A stretch of 64,000 nt of DNA from JABDMH01 sp964428345 (GTDB lineage: Bacteria; Bacteroidota; Bacteroidia; Chitinophagales; Saprospiraceae): the NCBI GenBank assembly GCA_964428345.1, contig CAYRYD010000024.1:1-64000 (forward strand), in the 5' to 3' direction. The position numbers were made by a program, and so were the translations under genes. This document shows, in pieces, positions 62,258 to 64,000 of the stretch. Positions within the stretch are counted from its first letter, which is position 1, and the number at the start of each line of letters is the position of its first letter. A model generated the notes under the pieces. That model was not told the DNA's origin. It saw nothing but the letters and a program-made list of their open reading frames with translations, and did no database searches.

Positions 62258-64000
62258 TTAACGTCTGGTCAGTACTTCATCAAAATTCATCAGGGTGTTA
62301 CAGACGATGGTCAATGCGGCCTGATCGATGGTATTGAGCTCAGTAGGTATTCGATATTCACCAATGGCAAGTAGCTCTCCGGCTTTTTCAGGATTGACTT
62401 CATAATGTCGTCTTTCCTCCTGCCAGAGGTCTGCCAGTCTGGCCACCAGATCATCCGGAGGACGGGTAACGGTGAGAAGTCGATAGGCGAGGGTGATCTG
62501 ACCTGTTAGGGTCGACTCTTCCTTCATGACCCGGCCGGCCAATGCGCGAGCTGCTTCCACAAACTGGGTTTCGTTGAGCAAGGCCAACGCCTGTAGAGGG
62601 GTGTTGGACATCTGCCGGCGCACGGTGCAGTTGTCTCGCGTGGGGGCATCAAACACCGCCATGACCGGATGGTGGCTGGTACGTCGCCAAAACGTATAAA
62701 GACTTCTCCGGTAGAGATCGGGGCCATGATCCTGCACATAGGTAGCCAGATCACGGGTGAACCGGGTTTTTTCTTCCCACAAACCATCCGGTTGATAGGG
62801 CTTGACGCTGGGACCGCCAATCTGGTCGGTCAACAATCCGGCTGCTTCAAGCACCTGGTCTCGCAGGATTTCTGCCGGCAACCGGAAGGAAGGCCCCCGG
62901 GCCAGTAACCGGTTGTCGGGATCTTCCTGCCTTTCTTTCAGGGGTACGATGGATGATTGTTGGTAGGTTGATGATAAAACGATAGTTTTGATCAGGGCCT
63001 TCACATCCCAGTCGGATTCCATAAAAGTGGTCGCCAGCCAATCCAGCAGCTCCGGATGACTGGGTAAATCGCCCTGGCTACCGAAATCTTCGACAGTAGT
63101 GACAATACCCCGGCCAAAAAACTGAGCCCATACCCGGTTGACGATCACCCGGGCAGTCAGCGGATTTTGCACATCAGTCAGCCATCGAGCCAGTCCCAGC
63201 CGGTTGGCGGGCAGATATTCGGGAAATGGTAACAAAGACTCCGGGGTGCCGGCTGATACCCGTTCACCAGGAGCATCGTACTGGCCCCGGTTTAAAACAT
63301 ACGTCGGCCGGGGGTGGGGGAGATCCTGCATGACCATAACCCCCAGGAATTGATTTTCCAGCTCGTTTCTCAAGTAGCGGTAATACCGGAGACTATCCTG
63401 TATCGAAAGCCAGAGTTTGTCCTGGCGTTGGAGGTAGTGTCCGGCCAGTTGGTGATCCGAAAACCGGCTTTCGGCGTCATCAAAGGTCAGGGCTACCTCC
63501 GGACCGGTCAGGGCTTTGCCATAGATGTGCAACTCATCGATCAGGAAATAGCCATCGTCGATGTTTTCTTCGAGATGGATGGTTCCTCCGACGGTGAGGG
63601 AGCCATCGTGGGTGACATTTCGCTCGAGCTGATCAAAGACGATGCTACTTTGAGCCGGTTGGCCATTCAAATAGAACTGAACTCCATCAGCGCGACCGGA
63701 CCCGTCATAGGCGATGGCGATATGGGCCCATTGATCCGGAGATAGTAATTCATTCATGCGGACCTCAATGAGGTTGGCTGGCAGGGAATGGGCTAACCGG
63801 AAGGCCAGCTGGCCATTGCGGATGGCAATATCGTATCCGTTTTGCCGGGTGTATTTGTTACCCATCCGGTGCAGGATTTCCATAAACCCCGTTTCCGGAT
63901 GAGCCTGCAACCAAAAACTGAACGAAAAGGGATCAGAACGACGAAAGTTGATCAGGGAGGCGGGCAGGCTCATACCATCATAGGCTCCGGCTTTCAAGGC
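62258..64000 (-). CDS. DUF1553 domain protein with LamG-like insert (5' end outside window)
   Basis: At least 579 residues; the N-terminus lies beyond base 64000. The visible part starts inside a LamG/concanavalin-like domain (about 20-170, 'PFSFSFWLQAHPETGFMEIL', ADGVQFYLNGQPAQ, IDELHIYGKAL). The DUF1553 domain follows (about 255-560, 'NRLGLARWLTDVQNPLTARV', 'EDFGSQGDLPSHPELLDWLA', 'RQMSNTPLQALALLNETQF'). Full-length relatives usually start with a cytochrome-c-like PSD1 domain and DUF1549, which should lie upstream. Probably co-transcribed with the DUF1501 gene. Confidence 0.9.
   Translation of the reverse strand, partial: ALKAGAYDGMSLPASLINFRRSDPFSFSFWLQAHPETGFMEILHRMGNKYTRQNGYDIAIRNGQLAFRLAHSLPANLIEVRMNELLSPDQWAHIAIAYDGSGRADGVQFYLNGQPAQSSIVFDQLERNVTHDGSLTVGGTIHLEENIDDGYFLIDELHIYGKALTGPEVALTFDDAESRFSDHQLAGHYLQRQDKLWLSIQDSLRYYRYLRNELENQFLGVMVMQDLPHPRPTYVLNRGQYDAPGERVSAGTPESLLPFPEYLPANRLGLARWLTDVQNPLTARVIVNRVWAQFFGRGIVTTVEDFGSQGDLPSHPELLDWLATTFMESDWDVKALIKTIVLSSTYQQSSIVPLKERQEDPDNRLLARGPSFRLPAEILRDQVLEAAGLLTDQIGGPSVKPYQPDGLWEEKTRFTRDLATYVQDHGPDLYRRSLYTFWRRTSHHPVMAVFDAPTRDNCTVRRQMSNTPLQALALLNETQFVEAARALAGRVMKEESTLTGQITLAYRLLTVTRPPDDLVARLADLWQEERRHYEVNPEKAGELLAIGEYRIPTELNTIDQAALTIVCNTLMNFDEVLTRR

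Noticed and set aside
1..64000. CRISPR arrays, tRNA or rRNA genes
   Set aside because: I read the larger gaps for repeat-spacer patterns and cloverleaf signals and found none. A tRNA scan would be decisive.

Overview
The window reads as a chromosomal contig of a Bacteroidota bacterium, most likely from the Saprospiria/Chitinophagia side of the phylum. The reasons are a protein with a type IX secretion C-terminal domain, an OMP_b-brl_3 type outer-membrane receptor with a carboxypeptidase-regulatory-like N-terminus, bacillithiol enzyme BshC, few Shine-Dalgarno sequences, and matches to the Bacteroidota promoter consensus TTTG-N19-TAnnTTTG (best before accD). Coding density is high. I see no tRNA or rRNA gene, no CRISPR array, no prophage and no transposase gene.

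Layout. 0.1-3.3 kb: an SPFH / small ribbon-helix-helix / DUF4440 lipoprotein operon on the minus strand, preceded by five 11-bp-phased AT-rich repeats, then glpF and a HAD phosphatase. 3.4-19.4 kb: a six-CHRD-domain T9SS cargo protein, a universal stress protein, a Tat-exported class V aminotransferase, CPD photolyase, a single-domain nucleotidyl cyclase, an exported M20 peptidase, a small beta-barrel protein, an S9 peptidase lipoprotein, and an overlapping pair of a membrane spermidine-synthase-like protein and an exported L-isoaspartyl methyltransferase. 19.6-30.8 kb: a YciI/ECF-sigma pair separated by a terminator, a retropepsin-like protease, an AraC-HTH/TolB/TPR regulator, an outer-membrane receptor, a DUF2652 cyclase-like protein, a saccharopine-dehydrogenase-like protein and MarC. 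31-44 kb: mostly housekeeping genes (tilS, mltG, panB, GNAT, dnaK, dapB, hemE, accD, bshC), then an amidohydrolase and DinB. 44-47.9 kb: nucleoside salvage (deoC remnant, deoA, punA, CNT transporter). 47.9-49 kb: a 1.1-kb gene-free stretch with terminators and a possible structured RNA. 49-52.2 kb: nhaD, two small membrane or secreted proteins, a 356-bp inverted-repeat element built of hairpins, and ppa. 60-64 kb: a secreted protein, DUF1501 and a partial DUF1553 protein.

The most interesting part is 52.3-60 kb: a stand-alone LuxR HTH protein, a TolC-like protein with an extra C-terminal alpha/beta domain, a HlyD-like periplasmic adaptor, a TackOD1 zinc-ribbon protein, a processive-type family 2 glycosyltransferase and an outer-membrane protein. 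Together they look like a synthase-dependent exopolysaccharide export system (compare Alg8/Alg44) that uses a TolC-type exit duct and a TackOD1 protein as probable regulator. The LuxR gene and the last gene share one promoter layout: an 18-bp palindrome (16/18 identical), 21 bp, a -7-like box, then 33 bp to the ATG. This supports a single regulon.

A second noteworthy item is the 356-bp element at 51145-51500. It has 14-bp perfect terminal inverted repeats and two tandem 52-nt units whose hairpins differ by compensatory changes. A second copy of its right end lies at the left edge of the window.
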